Positions 42,498-52,265 of a stretch of 64,000 nt of DNA are shown in pieces (within the stretch, counting starts at the first letter, position 1; every line of letters starts with the position of its first letter). The DNA comes from Pseudomonadota bacterium. GTDB lineage: Bacteria; Pseudomonadota; Alphaproteobacteria; Reyranellales; Reyranellaceae. The notes under the pieces are model-generated. The model did no database searches and was not told the DNA's origin. It worked only from the letters and a program-made list of their open reading frames with translations. The DNA is taken from contig JAFEBU010000044.1 in assembly GCA_018242505.1 (NCBI GenBank), positions 1-64,000 of the forward strand, written 5' to 3'. Position numbers and translations under genes: made by a program.

Positions 42498-43655
42498 ATG
42501 AAGCTCATCACCACGACGGACGAGTTGGCGGCGTTCTGCAAGCCCCTGGCCGACGCCGAATTCGTCACAGTCGACACCGAATTCATGCGCGAGCGCACCT
42601 ACTGGCCCAAGCTTTGCCTGGCCCAAGTGGCCGGCCCGGAGGATGCTGCCGCAATCGACGCCCTGGCGGACGGGATCGACCTGGCGCCCCTGGACGAGCT
42701 GATGGCCAACCCCAGGGTCCTCAAGGTCTTTCACGCTGCCCGTCAAGATCTGGAAATCTTCTACTTGCGCATGAATCGCGTACCGCAGCCCCTGTTCGAT
42801 ACCCAGGTCGCGGCCATGGTGTGCGGGCACGGTGAGGCTGCGTCCTATGAGTCCTTGGCCACCAAGCTCGCCAAGGCGCGCATCGACAAGTCGAGCCGCT
42901 TCACCGACTGGAGCCGCCGCCCGCTCAGCGAACGGCAGATCACCTACGCACTGTCCGACGTGACCCATCTGCGGGTCGTCTACGAGAAGCTGCGTCGCCA
43001 GCTCGAGAAGAGCGGTCGTCTGCCCTGGATCGCAGAAGAAATGGCGGTGCTGAACGATCCCGCCACTTACCGGGCCGACCCGGAAACCGCTTGGCGGCGA
43101 TTGAAGCCCAGGGGCGCCTCGCCCCGGTTGCTCGGCACACTCAAGGAGGTCGCCGCCTGGCGTGAACGAACCGCGCAACGCATCGACATCCCACGCCAGC
43201 GGCTGCTGCGCGACGAGCAGCTCCTGGAGATCGCCAGCCATGCCCCCAAAAAGGTCGAGGAGCTGGCGATAACCCGCGGGCTCGGCCGCGGCTTCGCCGA
43301 AGGCTGGCAAGGCCGCGAGATCCTCGAGGCGGTCGAGAAGGCGCGCCAGATGCCCGAATCGGAGCTGCCGACACGCGACAAGCCCCCCGAACAGCTCCGC
43401 TCGCCGAGCGCCGTCGTCGATCTCCTGCGCACACTGCTGCGGCTCAAGGCCGAACAGGCCGGCGTTGCCGCCCGCCTCGTTGCGACCGCCGATCAGCTCG
43501 ACCGGCTGGCCGCCGGCAAGCGCGACGTGCACGCACTGCAAGGCTGGCGAAAGGAAATTTTTGGCCGCGATGCCATCGATCTCGTCGAAGGCCGGCTGGC
43601 ACTCGCCCTCGATGGCGAGCATGCGAAACTCCTGCCAGTGGCGCCGCCGAAATAG
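42498..43655 (+). CDS. rnd: Ribonuclease D
   Basis: 385-residue 3'-5' exoribonuclease for tRNA and stable-RNA 3' processing. The DEDDy active site is seen as FVTVDTEFMRER (Asp26, Glu28), FHAARQDLEIFY and YALSDVTHLRVVYEKL. A first HRDC domain follows (about 210-290; AAWRERTAQRIDIPRQRLLRD) and a second, weaker HRDC-like part lies at the C-terminus. ATG 42498 is the natural family start MKLITTTDELAAFC; the same frame stays open far upstream through the divergent aspS gene, which is chance in GC-rich DNA. Confidence 0.95.
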   Translation: MKLITTTDELAAFCKPLADAEFVTVDTEFMRERTYWPKLCLAQVAGPEDAAAIDALADGIDLAPLDELMANPRVLKVFHAARQDLEIFYLRMNRVPQPLFDTQVAAMVCGHGEAASYESLATKLAKARIDKSSRFTDWSRRPLSERQITYALSDVTHLRVVYEKLRRQLEKSGRLPWIAEEMAVLNDPATYRADPETAWRRLKPRGASPRLLGTLKEVAAWRERTAQRIDIPRQRLLRDEQLLEIASHAPKKVEELAITRGLGRGFAEGWQGREILEAVEKARQMPESELPTRDKPPEQLRSPSAVVDLLRTLLRLKAEQAGVAARLVATADQLDRLAAGKRDVHALQGWRKEIFGRDAIDLVEGRLALALDGEHAKLLPVAPPK

Positions 43656-43665
43656 CCGGTGGCCG

Positions 43666-45171
43666 TCAGCTCGAGACGATCGTCGATTTCAGGTTGAAGG
43701 CTTCGGCCGCACTCTCGAGTCGGCGCGCGGTCACATCGCCCAGGCTACGCTTCAGTCGCTCCGGCACTACCAGGCGCAGTTCGCGTTCGCTCCGGCGCAG
43801 ATCGATTTGCGTCAGCAGACCCGGTGCGCCTCCCGAAAGATTGTAGGCGAGCCGCAGACAGGCACCGAGCCGGCGGGCGAAAGTCCGCCCCTTGCCGTCG
43901 CTGAGCTTCAGCGCGGTGTCGAGCATCGCCGATTTTGGATCGCTCTTGTAGCGATAGGTGAGAGTCATCGCGAGCACTGCGCGATCGCGATGACTCATGC
44001 CAGGGGCCGGCAGGTGGAGCACACGCACATAAGCCTGCTCGGCACGATAGTCAGGATGATCGTTCCACGAGATATCGCTCAGATGGCAAGCGGCAGTGCG
44101 CAGGATGCGCTCGGCTTCGCTTTCGCCAGCGAAGACCGGCGTCAGCCAATCGAAGATCTCCATTGGCGAAAGGTCGAATCGCCGCCAGCCGGCGCCCTGC
44201 TCCTCGGCGAAGGCGATCAACGGATGGCGTGCCTGCTCCTCGGCCCCCAGCCGCGAGTAGTAGAAGCCCTCGCGCAGGCCGAATGCCGAGAACACGACAT
44301 TGCGTGGCTTGAGCGCGGCCAACAGGCGTTCAAGGGCGAGGCAGGCCAGCGGCAGCGTGTCGACACGGCGGCGCGAGACACCGGGCATCTTTTCCAGCGA
44401 CTTGGCGCTCTGCACTGCGATCAGCCGCGCCACTGCGCGGACGTCGTCAGCCGATGCGTCGTAATGATGGATGATGTGCAGCGGATAGCCCGCCTGCTCC
44501 ATGTGCAGACGCGCGAACGAACGCCAGGCGCCGCCTACTGCATAGAAAGTCTTGCCCATTTCCTCGCGCAACCAGCGCACATTGTCGATGGCATCGACCA
44601 CAACACGCTTGGAATCGCCCTTACCTGAGGACATGAGCCTGAGCGGGCCGATCGGCAATGTGCTCGATGCGCCGATGCGGTTGCCGCCCAACGCCACGAG
44701 TTCCAGACTGCCGCCGCCCAGATCTCCCATCACGCCCGAGGCATCGGGCATACCGCAGATCACGCCGTAGCCGGAATAGCGCGCCTCGTCCTGCCCGCTC
44801 ACGACGTGGGCCTTGATCTCCGGCCGGCGGGCGATCTCGTGCATGAAGTCGAGCCCGTCGGCGGCATCGCGCACAGCCGCAGTCGCCAGGAGATCCAGCG
44901 ACCTAACCTTCATATTCTGGGCAAGCGTTACAAAACGGTCGATGTTGGCCAGCGCCAAGTCCACGCCTGCAGGGTTGAGGCGCCCCGTGGCATCGAGCCC
45001 GCGGGCCAGCCCGCACAGGACCTTCTCGTTGAAGACGGGAAGCGGCGCGCGGCTGGCGCGCTCGTAGACAACAAGCCGGATCGAGTTGGAGCCCACGTCG
45101 ATGATGCCGACGCGGCCTTCCTCGACGCGGCCGTCCCCGACCGGGACGTGTGCGGTCTGCTGGCCGTCCAT
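43666..45171 (-). CDS. ppx: Exopolyphosphatase (Ppx/GppA family)
   Basis: 501-residue ASKHA-fold phosphatase that removes terminal phosphate from polyphosphate and possibly pppGpp. Motifs are GIIDVGSNSIRLVVYE (phosphate 1), LLATAAVRDAADG, VSGQDEARYSGYGV with the catalytic Glu, and GVMGDLGGGSLELVAL (phosphate 2). A helical C-terminal domain of HD type (HLSDISWNDHPDYR) follows. The 71-bp gap to ppk1, whose stop is at 45243 on the same strand, suggests cotranscription. Pairing with ppk1 sets polyphosphate levels. It converges with rnd (10-bp gap). Confidence 0.95.
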   Translation of the reverse strand: MDGQQTAHVPVGDGRVEEGRVGIIDVGSNSIRLVVYERASRAPLPVFNEKVLCGLARGLDATGRLNPAGVDLALANIDRFVTLAQNMKVRSLDLLATAAVRDAADGLDFMHEIARRPEIKAHVVSGQDEARYSGYGVICGMPDASGVMGDLGGGSLELVALGGNRIGASSTLPIGPLRLMSSGKGDSKRVVVDAIDNVRWLREEMGKTFYAVGGAWRSFARLHMEQAGYPLHIIHHYDASADDVRAVARLIAVQSAKSLEKMPGVSRRRVDTLPLACLALERLLAALKPRNVVFSAFGLREGFYYSRLGAEEQARHPLIAFAEEQGAGWRRFDLSPMEIFDWLTPVFAGESEAERILRTAACHLSDISWNDHPDYRAEQAYVRVLHLPAPGMSHRDRAVLAMTLTYRYKSDPKSAMLDTALKLSDGKGRTFARRLGACLRLAYNLSGGAPGLLTQIDLRRSERELRLVVPERLKRSLGDVTARRLESAAEAFNLKSTIVSS

Positions 45172-45242
45172 GCGCGCTCCGTCTAGCCGAAACCGAGCGG
45201 CTTTGCAGCGGAAAATACGGGCGGCCTGGCGCCGCCCGGGCG

Positions 45243-47402
45243 TCAGGAACTAAGAACCAGCCGGGGCACTGCGCCACTTAGACGCAATGCGCTCCCCCGG
45301 CCGGAAAGCGACGGATTCGTCATGAAATAGTGATGGGCGATGAAAGGTTCTTTATCCGGTTGGGGGCGAACGTAAGTCCCTTCCGGGGTCATGATCCAGC
45401 TTTGGCCGTCGTCCTTGAGATTCGCGACCATGATCTGGTCGAGCACCTGCTCGTGGACGGTGGGATTCTCCACCGGGCACAGGAGTTCGACCCGGCGGTC
45501 GAGATTGCGCGGCATCCAGTCCGCCGACGAGATGAAAACCTTGGCCTGGGCCGACGGCAGCGAGACGCCTGCGCCGAAACAGACGATACGGGCATGCTCC
45601 AGGAAGCGGCCGATCATGCTCTTGACGCGGATATTCTCGCTCAACCCCGGAACGCCCGGCCTGAGACAGCAGATGCCGCGCACCACGAGATCGATCTGCA
45701 CGCCTGCGCGCGAGGCTGCGTAAAGCCGGTCGATCAGCTGCGGATCGACGAGCGAGTTCAACTTGGCCCAGATCGCCGCCGGCTTGCCGGCCGCGGCGTT
45801 GGCGATTTCGGCGTCGATCAGACCGTAGAGCGTCGACCGCAGAGTCACCGGCGCAAAAGCGATCTTCTCCATTTTCTCGGGCCGAGCATAGCCGGTCATG
45901 AAGTTGAAGAGGCGCGCAGCGTCACGGCCCATCGCCGGATCGCAGGTGAAAAACGAGAGGTCGGTGTAAATGCGCGCCGTGATCGGGTGATAGTTGCCGG
46001 TGCCGAAATGAACGTAGGTACGGATCGACTGCGCCTCGCGTCGCACCACCATCGACACCTTGGCATGCGTCTTCAGATCGATGAAGCCATAGACCACCTG
46101 AACGCCCGCACGTTCAAGGTCTCGCGCCCAGCGGATGTTGGCCTCCTCGTCGAAGCGCGCCTTGAGCTCGACCAACGCCGTGACGGTCTTGCCGGCTTCG
46201 GCCGCCGAGATCAGCTCCTTCACGATCGGCGAATCGGCCGAGGTTCGGTAAAGAGTTTGCTTGATCGCCACCACGGCCGGATCGCGCGCAGCCTGACGCA
46301 AGAACTGCACCACCACGTCGAAGCTTTCATACGGGTGGTGGACGACGATGTCCTTGGCCCGGATGGCCGCGAAGCAATCGCCGCCGAAATCACGAATGCG
46401 TTCGGGAAAGCGCGCGATATAGGGCGTGAACTTGAGATCGGGCCGGTCGTCGACGATCACCGCCTTGACGTCGCCGATATTGAGCATGCTCTCCAGTTCG
46501 AAGATGTGGACGGTCTGACCCGCGATCTCTAGCTGGTCGAACAGGAAGTCGCGCAATTCAGCGGGCATGGCCGTATCGAGCGCGATCGAGATCAGATCGC
46601 CGCGGCGGCGGCGCTTCAGCGCGCTCTCATACAGCAGAACCAGATCCTCGGACTCCTCGTTGATCTCGACGTCGCTGTCGCGGATCAAGCGGAAGAAGCC
46701 GCGCGCGGCGACCTCGTAGCCGGGAAACAAGCGCGGCAGGAAGATAGCGATCAGCTCCTCGAGCGGCAGGAAGCGGATCGCGGCTCCCGGCAGGCGGACG
46801 AAGCGGTCGACCTGGGACGGCAGCGGCAAAAGCGCCATCAGCATGCGCTTGTCGTCCTTGCGCTGCAGCTTCAGCAGGGCCGAGAAACCGCCATTGGGGA
46901 TGAAGGGGAACGGATGAGCCGGATCGATCGCCAACGGCGTCAGAATCGGGAAAACCTGATCGATGAAATACTGCTCCAGCCACACCCGCTCGCTCTCGGC
47001 CAGTTCGTTGGCGCCAAGCACCGCGATGCCGACGCCGCGCAGTTCGTCCTGCAGCGTCGCCCAGACCTGCTGCTGCTCGGCCATCAGGATCGATGCCCGC
47101 TCGCGGATGGCGGCGAGCTGCTCGGCCGGGGTCAGCCCGTCGTCGCTCAGCAAGGTGGCGCGGTTGGGCAGCATGTCGACGAGCCCGGCCACGCGCACCA
47201 TGTAGAATTCATCCAGGTTGGCGGCCGAGATCGACAGGAATCGGACGCGCTCCAGAAGCGGGTGACGCGGATTGCTCGCCTCTTCGAGCACGCGGGTATT
47301 GAAGGCCAGCCAGGACAGTTCGCGGTTGATGAAGCGCCGCGGGCTGTCGGCTGGTATGGCACGTGTCCGGTCGTCGAGGGGGGAGGTACTGAGGGCGTCC
47401 AT
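45243..47402 (-). CDS. ppk1: Polyphosphate kinase 1
   Basis: 719-residue kinase that reversibly polymerises the gamma phosphate of ATP into polyphosphate. The N-terminal domain opens with [19 protein letters not shown]. The autophosphorylated His is in [18 protein letters not shown] and the second catalytic-domain signature is [20 protein letters not shown]. Length is typical (about 690-740). ATG 47402. It is first in the ppk1-ppx unit. The divergent gap towards the SixA-like gene contains several palindromes; no clear Pho box was found. Confidence 0.96.
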   Translation of the reverse strand: MDALSTSPLDDRTRAIPADSPRRFINRELSWLAFNTRVLEEASNPRHPLLERVRFLSISAANLDEFYMVRVAGLVDMLPNRATLLSDDGLTPAEQLAAIRERASILMAEQQQVWATLQDELRGVGIAVLGANELAESERVWLEQYFIDQVFPILTPLAIDPAHPFPFIPNGGFSALLKLQRKDDKRMLMALLPLPSQVDRFVRLPGAAIRFLPLEELIAIFLPRLFPGYEVAARGFFRLIRDSDVEINEESEDLVLLYESALKRRRRGDLISIALDTAMPAELRDFLFDQLEIAGQTVHIFELESMLNIGDVKAVIVDDRPDLKFTPYIARFPERIRDFGGDCFAAIRAKDIVVHHPYESFDVVVQFLRQAARDPAVVAIKQTLYRTSADSPIVKELISAAEAGKTVTALVELKARFDEEANIRWARDLERAGVQVVYGFIDLKTHAKVSMVVRREAQSIRTYVHFGTGNYHPITARIYTDLSFFTCDPAMGRDAARLFNFMTGYARPEKMEKIAFAPVTLRSTLYGLIDAEIANAAAGKPAAIWAKLNSLVDPQLIDRLYAASRAGVQIDLVVRGICCLRPGVPGLSENIRVKSMIGRFLEHARIVCFGAGVSLPSAQAKVFISSADWMPRNLDRRVELLCPVENPTVHEQVLDQIMVANLKDDGQSWIMTPEGTYVRPQPDKEPFIAHHYFMTNPSLSGRGSALRLSGAVPRLVLSS

Positions 47403-47420
47403 GGTCGCCGGCGAGCCATT

Positions 47421-47492
47421 CCTGTTATTCTATGCACAGGACGGTAGCCCCACTCCATGACGGTGTCATGGCAATTAGCTAAACAATTGTTT
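47421..47492. promoter_or_regulatory. Palindrome-rich divergent control region between ppk1 and the SixA-like gene
   Basis: Three dyads lie in 72 bp: CCTGT-N10-ACAGG (47421-47440), the perfect CCATGAC-GGT-GTCATGG (47455-47471), and the 12-bp palindrome AAACAATTGTTT (47481-47492). None matches a consensus Pho box that I can recognise. They probably include operator(s) for one or both genes (inference). Confidence 0.45.
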
Positions 47493-47517
47493 CTTAATGC
47501 TTTTTCGAGGATGGCCT

Positions 47518-48042
47518 GTGAAGACGGTCCTCTTGCTGCGCCATGCAAAGTCGGCCTGGGGCGATCCGGGACTGGCCGATCATGAGCGGCCCTTGAATCG
47601 CCGGGGCGAGCACGCTGCGGAGATCATGGCCGATCACATCGTCCGAAAAGGTCTCCGGCCGGACATCATCCTGTGCTCCACGGCCCTGCGAACACGCCAG
47701 ACGTTGGCGCCATTGCTCCGGCGCCTCGACAACCCTGCTCCGCCGATCACGTTGGAAAAGGGCCTCTATCTCGCCTCGGAGGCAGTGCTCCTGGCGCGTC
47801 TGCAGGCCCTGCCAGACGATCTCCGCGTCGCCCTCCTGATCGGCCACAACGAAGGCATTGGCGAACTTGGCGGGGCCCTGGCAGGCGATGGGCCAGCCGA
47901 ATTGCTGCAAGCCCTACGTGGCAAATTCCCGACCGGCGCCCTCGCCATCCTTCAGGCGCCAATCCAACAATGGGCTCAACTTGCCCCTGGGTCAGCCAGG
48001 TTGGTGGAGTTTGTACGTCCACGCGACCTCGATCGCGATTAG
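47518..48042 (+). CDS. SixA-like histidine phosphatase
   Basis: 174-residue histidine-phosphatase superfamily protein. The RHG-type motif is LLLRHAKSAW, with the phospho-acceptor His, an Arg-rich pocket in CSTALRTRQTLAPLLRRL and the second His in VALLIGHNEGIGEL. SixA-type enzymes dephosphorylate phosphohistidine on HPt domains or PTS carriers; here the target is unknown. I prefer GTG 47518 because CGAGGA (47506-47511) lies 6 nt upstream; an ATG at 47497 in the same frame has no ribosome-binding site. It overlaps the convergent SDR gene by 4 bp. Confidence 0.85.
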   Translation: MKTVLLLRHAKSAWGDPGLADHERPLNRRGEHAAEIMADHIVRKGLRPDIILCSTALRTRQTLAPLLRRLDNPAPPITLEKGLYLASEAVLLARLQALPDDLRVALLIGHNEGIGELGGALAGDGPAELLQALRGKFPTGALAILQAPIQQWAQLAPGSARLVEFVRPRDLDRD

Positions 48043-48818
48043 TACGTTCCCGGATACTGCCCACCATCCAGGAGCATGTTCTGGCCGGTGATGTAGCCAG
48101 CGTGAACACTGCACAGGAAGGCGCAGGCTGCGCCGAACTCCTCGGGTATGCCGAACCGTCCTGCGGGATGGGCCGCCTCACCGGCTTTGTACTCGTCCTC
48201 GAAGCTCTTGCCGCTCTTGGCCGCCCGGGCACGGTAGGTTCCGTGCAGGCGGTCGGTAGCGAACTGTCCCGGCAGCAGCGCGTTGATGGTGACGCCGTGT
48301 TTCACGGTGACGCGCGCCACACCGGCCACGAAGCCGGTCAGGCCGGAACGAGCGCCATTGCTCAGTCCCAGGATATCGATCGGCGCCTTCACCGAGCTTG
48401 AGGTGATGTTCACAATACGCCCGAAGCCGCGCTTCATCATGCCGTCGACCGTGGCCTTGATAAACTCGATCGGCGTCAGCATGTTGGCGTCGATCGCCTT
48501 GATCCAGTCGTCGCGTGACCAGTCGCGAAAGTCGCCCGGCGGTGGGCCACCGGCATTGTTGACCACGATATCCGGCTCCGGACAGGCAGCCAGTACCTGC
48601 ATGCGGCCGGCCTCGCTCGTGACATCCGTGGCAATGGCCGTCACTTTCACGCCGGTCTTCTTGCGGATTTCCTCTGCTGTCACCTCGAGTTCGCTCTTGG
48701 TGCGGGCGTTGATCACGAGATCGACGCCCTCTTGCGCCAGCGCCATGGCGCAACCTTTGCCCAAGCCCTTGCTCGCCGCGCAAACGATCGCTTTGCGACC
48801 CTTGATGCCCATGTCCAT
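48039..48818 (-). CDS. Short-chain dehydrogenase/reductase family protein lacking the Tyr-Lys pair
   Basis: 259 residues. The nucleotide-binding motif is altered to CAASKGLGKGCAMALAQ (the SDR GxxxGxG shape) and NNAGGPPPG is intact. The active-site Ser is present in NITSSSVKAPIDIL, but the expected YxxxK reads SNGAR (about residues 153-157), so both catalytic Tyr and Lys are replaced. The C-terminal LLDGGQYPGTY is family-like. A subfamily with this LGLSNGARSGLTGF segment seems to exist (from memory). It may be a non-classical reductase or a binding protein. ATG 48818 with GGAG 8 nt upstream. Last gene of a five-gene operon. Confidence 0.85.
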   Translation of the reverse strand: MDMGIKGRKAIVCAASKGLGKGCAMALAQEGVDLVINARTKSELEVTAEEIRKKTGVKVTAIATDVTSEAGRMQVLAACPEPDIVVNNAGGPPPGDFRDWSRDDWIKAIDANMLTPIEFIKATVDGMMKRGFGRIVNITSSSVKAPIDILGLSNGARSGLTGFVAGVARVTVKHGVTINALLPGQFATDRLHGTYRARAAKSGKSFEDEYKAGEAAHPAGRFGIPEEFGAACAFLCSVHAGYITGQNMLLDGGQYPGTY

Positions 48819-48829
48819 CGCTTTACTCC

Positions 48830-49300
48830 CTACCGGTCGACTCGCGTCCATACCTGCGTCTCGCCGAACATCGGCGAGCCCACATAGCCGCGCAGGCGTA
48901 GCGTGCCATCCGGCTGCAGGTTGATATTGGCACTGTAGATCTTGCCGTTCTCGGCATTGTAGATTTGCCCGCCCTCGAAACTATTGGGCTCCGATCCCGT
49001 CTTGAAGCCCCAGATCAACGGCATGCCGATCACCTTGCGGCTGCGCAAGGCCGAGTTGGCATTGCGATAGTCGGTCGCCGCCTCGGGCGCCACAACCTTG
49101 CCGTCCGGCCCCTTGGGATTGATCAGCGTGACGACAAACCCGCAGATCGGTCCGCTTGCCGGATCTCCGCACGGGCCGATGCGGACCTTGGCGACACCGG
49201 AAGCGGTGAGCCATGTGCCCATCACCGATGGAACCTGTGCCGAGGCGCCGAAAGCGGCAATGGAGAACGCCGCCGCGACCGCAAGCGTCTTCATGCTCAT
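48830..49300 (-). CDS. DUF2147 family periplasmic protein
   Basis: 156 residues. Signal peptide MKTLAVAAAFSIAAFGASA, then a DUF2147 domain: PSVMGTWLTASGVAKVRIGPCG at its start, CGFVVTLINPKGPDGK in the middle and GGQIYNAENGKIYSANINL, closing with GSPMFGETQVWTRV. Two Cys (about 44 and 54) may form a disulfide. Family function is undefined. ATG 49300 overlaps the hda stop as ATGA (49294 is an alternative start). In an operon between hda and the SDR gene. Confidence 0.88.
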   Translation of the reverse strand: MSMKTLAVAAAFSIAAFGASAQVPSVMGTWLTASGVAKVRIGPCGDPASGPICGFVVTLINPKGPDGKVVAPEAATDYRNANSALRSRKVIGMPLIWGFKTGSEPNSFEGGQIYNAENGKIYSANINLQPDGTLRLRGYVGSPMFGETQVWTRVDR

Positions 49301-50004
49301 ATCTGTCCCCCCTCCGTAGGCAGCGTGACCATAGACAAATCCGCCAGCACGTCAGCCGCCAGCCGCCGGTCGATCTCGCGTCGTTCCGCCAATGCTCGAC
49401 CGTCAAGGGCAGCCACGACGCGCCGCGCCGTGTCGGCCGAACGCTCCATGTGCGAGACCAGATAGTGCACGACACCGGCACCGGCGTGCAATTGGCGGTC
49501 GGCGAGCTGCTTCAGGATGATCGAGCCCAGGAGTTCGTCGTCCGGCGGCGCCACCGCCACCGCGGGCGCCGCACGCAACCGCGAAGCAAGGTCAGGCAAG
49601 GTGATCCGCCAGTGCGCTGGCGGATGCTCGGCAACCAGAAGCAAGAAGCCTCTCCGCTCGCGCATGAGATTGTAGAGGTGGAACAGCGCACGCTCGGGTG
49701 TGCGCTCGGCCTGCTCGACGACAAGGGCGCGCGTGGCGTCGGACAGGGCCGTCAGATCGGCCACCGTCTTGCCGTCGAGGTCCCTGCCTTCGACGGTTGC
49801 GGCTTGGGCGCGCGCGGCCCAAATATGCGCCAGATGTGTTTTGCCGCATCCGGCCGGGCCGCTCAGCGCCAGCGCCGGCGCCGGCCAATCCGGCCAGCGA
49901 TCAATCCACGCCAGGGCCTCCCGATTGCCTGCCGCCACGATGAAATCCTCGCGCGCGTAGGTCGGCGAAGGCGGTGTCAGGTCGAGGGTGAGTTGGTTCG
50001 CCAT
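49297..50004 (-). CDS. hda: DnaA-homologous regulator HdaA (Hda)
   Basis: 235-residue AAA+ protein homologous to the DnaA ATPase domain; it promotes ATP hydrolysis by DnaA on the DNA-loaded sliding clamp and so limits re-initiation. The N-terminus MANQLTLDLTPP contains a QLxLDL clamp-binding motif. Walker A is LSGPAGCGKTHLAHIW. At the Walker B position the strand reads ALVVEQAERT, lacking the usual acidic pair, and the lid region ends SRLRAAPAVAVAPPDDELL. In the conserved order DUF2066-permease-hda found in alphaproteobacteria. ATG 50004. Confidence 0.92.
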   Translation of the reverse strand: MANQLTLDLTPPSPTYAREDFIVAAGNREALAWIDRWPDWPAPALALSGPAGCGKTHLAHIWAARAQAATVEGRDLDGKTVADLTALSDATRALVVEQAERTPERALFHLYNLMRERRGFLLLVAEHPPAHWRITLPDLASRLRAAPAVAVAPPDDELLGSIILKQLADRQLHAGAGVVHYLVSHMERSADTARRVVAALDGRALAERREIDRRLAADVLADLSMVTLPTEGGQI

Positions 50005-50022
50005 AACGACGCTCCCGTCGCC

Positions 50023-51114
50023 CTACTCGGCGTCAACGCCGCGATACAATGCGCTGGCATGATAGCGCTCCAGCAGGTGGCGCACGATCACACCGATAAT
50101 CGCCGCGATCGGAACCGCCACGAGAACGCCGACAAATCCAAACAACGAGCCGCCAGCCAAAAGAGCGAACATGATCCAGACCGGATGGAGGCCTACCCTG
50201 TCGCCGACCAGCTTGGGCGAAAGGACGTTGCCCTCGAGCAGATGGCCAACCAGGAATACTGCCGCCACTTTGGCGACGGACATCCAGTCTGGTGGAAATT
50301 GCGCCAATGCCATGCCGAGCGCTATCGTGGCACCGACCAGCGTGCCGACGAACGGGATGAAGGAGATCAATCCGGCGATTAAGCCGATGACGAAACCGAA
50401 CTGCAGGCCCACCAAAGACATGCCGACGCCATAGATGGTGCCGAGACAGAGACAGACCAGCGCCTGCCCACGCACATAGCCGGCCACGGCAGCATTCGCT
50501 TCACGCGCGAGCTTGCGCACCGTGTCGGCATGGTCGAGTGGCAGCGCGCCGTCGATCGCCGCCAGGACCTTCGGCCAATCGCGCAGGAGATAGAAGGTCA
50601 CCACCGGCGTGAGAAACAGGAGCGCCAGCAAGTTGATGACGGCGGCACCGCGTTGCGCGACTCGACTGGCGACACCGCCCAGGATCGCAAGCGCCTGGCC
50701 CGCCCACTGCGAGGCCTCGGCCTGCAAGTCGTGCAAGCTGAGCGGCTCGAAGCCAAGCTTGGTCCGCATCGGCTCGATCATCGGCTGCAACCGGGTAGCG
50801 GCATTGACGATGTATTCCGGCGCCTTGGTCACCAGCGCCTCGATCTGGCCGAACAGCGGCGGTACGACCGCAAAGGTGGCGCCGATTGCGATCAATGCGG
50901 CCACGATCGTCACCGTCGTCGTCGCGAGCGTTCGCGACAAGCCGTAGCGCTCGAGACGCGCCACCACAGGATCGAAGAAATAGGCGACCACGCCGCCGAC
51001 CACGAACGGCAGCAGGATGTCGTTCAGCAACCACAGCGCCAGCACGAAGACTGTCGCCCCGACGACCCAGAAGCGCCAGCGACCGTTCGGAGCCGGCCGA
51101 CTCATCGCCGGCAT
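50023..51114 (-). CDS. AI-2E/PerM family transporter
   Basis: About 363 residues, seven to eight helices. An N-terminal pair (RFWVVGATVFVLALWLLNDIL) is followed by a long central periplasmic helix-rich region and the C-terminal core with GLIAGLISFIPFVGTLVGA and GNVLSPKLVGDRVGLHPVW, the family signature. The superfamily includes AI-2 exporter TqsA and Na+/H+-type carriers, so substrate is open. The frame continues upstream across the DUF2066 stop; ATG 51114 or 51105 are the plausible starts and no clear Shine-Dalgarno sequence decides. Operon member upstream of hda. Confidence 0.88.
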   Translation of the reverse strand: MPAMSRPAPNGRWRFWVVGATVFVLALWLLNDILLPFVVGGVVAYFFDPVVARLERYGLSRTLATTTVTIVAALIAIGATFAVVPPLFGQIEALVTKAPEYIVNAATRLQPMIEPMRTKLGFEPLSLHDLQAEASQWAGQALAILGGVASRVAQRGAAVINLLALLFLTPVVTFYLLRDWPKVLAAIDGALPLDHADTVRKLAREANAAVAGYVRGQALVCLCLGTIYGVGMSLVGLQFGFVIGLIAGLISFIPFVGTLVGATIALGMALAQFPPDWMSVAKVAAVFLVGHLLEGNVLSPKLVGDRVGLHPVWIMFALLAGGSLFGFVGVLVAVPIAAIIGVIVRHLLERYHASALYRGVDAE

Positions 51115-51127
51115 CCGCGGCCGGAGG

Positions 51128-52207
51128 CTAGCGGGCCTGCAGCTGCCACTGGTCGCCATCCTTGTCGAGCTGCAGGCCGACCTGCGACAGGACCTGCTGC
51201 AACTGGTCGGACGTCCCAAAATAGTCGAGATGCAGGTCGGCGTGGTCGGCTTCCAGCGTACGGACGGATACCTTCTTCACCGCCGGCACCGAGGCCAACC
51301 GTTGGCGAATCTGCACCCAGTCGCTCAGCGCTCGGATCGGCACCGTCACGTCCATCGTCGCTTCCGAATCGCGTCGAACGGTGGCGATACTGCGCCACTG
51401 CTCAGCGACCTTGGCATGCATGGCCTTGGCGGCATCGGCGAGCCCCTGAGCGTCGTTGACGGGCGTTTTCGGGATGTCGCTGCGCACGCCTGTCTGCGTA
51501 TCGTAGCGGATGCCGCTCACGGTTAACGACCCCGATTGCTTGTCGCCCTCGACGATAGCCACGATGATCGTGGGCGCATGATAACGCTCGTTCAGCCGCG
51601 AGAGCGCCGAGACGTCGCCGACATAAGCCTCCTCGACCGAGAGCGCATTCTGGTCGAGCTGGTCGCCGCGCGCGACCGTCACCGGTACCGCGCTGCCTGA
51701 CGTGTCGAGCGCCTGCCAGGCGTCACGCCAAGCGTTGCGGTCGTCGAGCGGTTCCACGCCATCCTTGTCTTTCCACAGCGGCACCACCAGCGCCGGACGC
51801 GCCACGGTCTCGACGAGGCCGATTCCCGCCTCGCCGAGCCAGGCCTTGACCGGTTGGGCGGCAAACACGACGTTCAGCGTCGCCTGATAGTGGGTACCCG
51901 CTGTGCGTTCACGAGCGAATTCGACGCCGCGCACGAGGCCCTGCAGGCGGCTATCGTCGATCGGCGGCACCTTGGCGCGGTCCTCCGGCGCCACCATGCG
52001 GTCGACGAGCATCTTCACCGCCTTCCGCTCGGCCTCCAGGATGCCCTGGTCGCGCGCCTTCACGGCGTCGGTGCCGGTGATGTCGACGTCGACGCCCGGG
52101 ATCGTATAGGTGTTGTTGCTGGCGACTTGCGCCCGGGCCAACCCGGAAGCGGCAAAGGCCGCCAGCGTGACGGCAAGGATCGTGGAAAACCAGCGGGCTG
52201 GCAGCAT
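51128..52207 (-). CDS. DUF2066 domain-containing periplasmic protein
   Basis: 359 residues. Signal peptide [26 protein letters not shown], then the DUF2066 domain: [22 protein letters not shown], where residues [19 protein letters not shown] define the family. The C-terminal part ([22 protein letters not shown]) looks like a small alpha/beta repeat that could pack on itself. Function unknown; conserved position upstream of perM and hda. The start at 52207 opens the signal peptide; the frame continues to 52291 but would invade the divergent purM. First gene of the five-gene operon. Confidence 0.85.
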   Translation of the reverse strand: MLPARWFSTILAVTLAAFAASGLARAQVASNNTYTIPGVDVDITGTDAVKARDQGILEAERKAVKMLVDRMVAPEDRAKVPPIDDSRLQGLVRGVEFARERTAGTHYQATLNVVFAAQPVKAWLGEAGIGLVETVARPALVVPLWKDKDGVEPLDDRNAWRDAWQALDTSGSAVPVTVARGDQLDQNALSVEEAYVGDVSALSRLNERYHAPTIIVAIVEGDKQSGSLTVSGIRYDTQTGVRSDIPKTPVNDAQGLADAAKAMHAKVAEQWRSIATVRRDSEATMDVTVPIRALSDWVQIRQRLASVPAVKKVSVRTLEADHADLHLDYFGTSDQLQQVLSQVGLQLDKDGDQWQLQAR

Positions 52208-52265
52208 TGCGGGAGTCCGGTTTTTGGCTATGTTCGCGACCCTATCTAGCACGAAAGAGCCTGGC

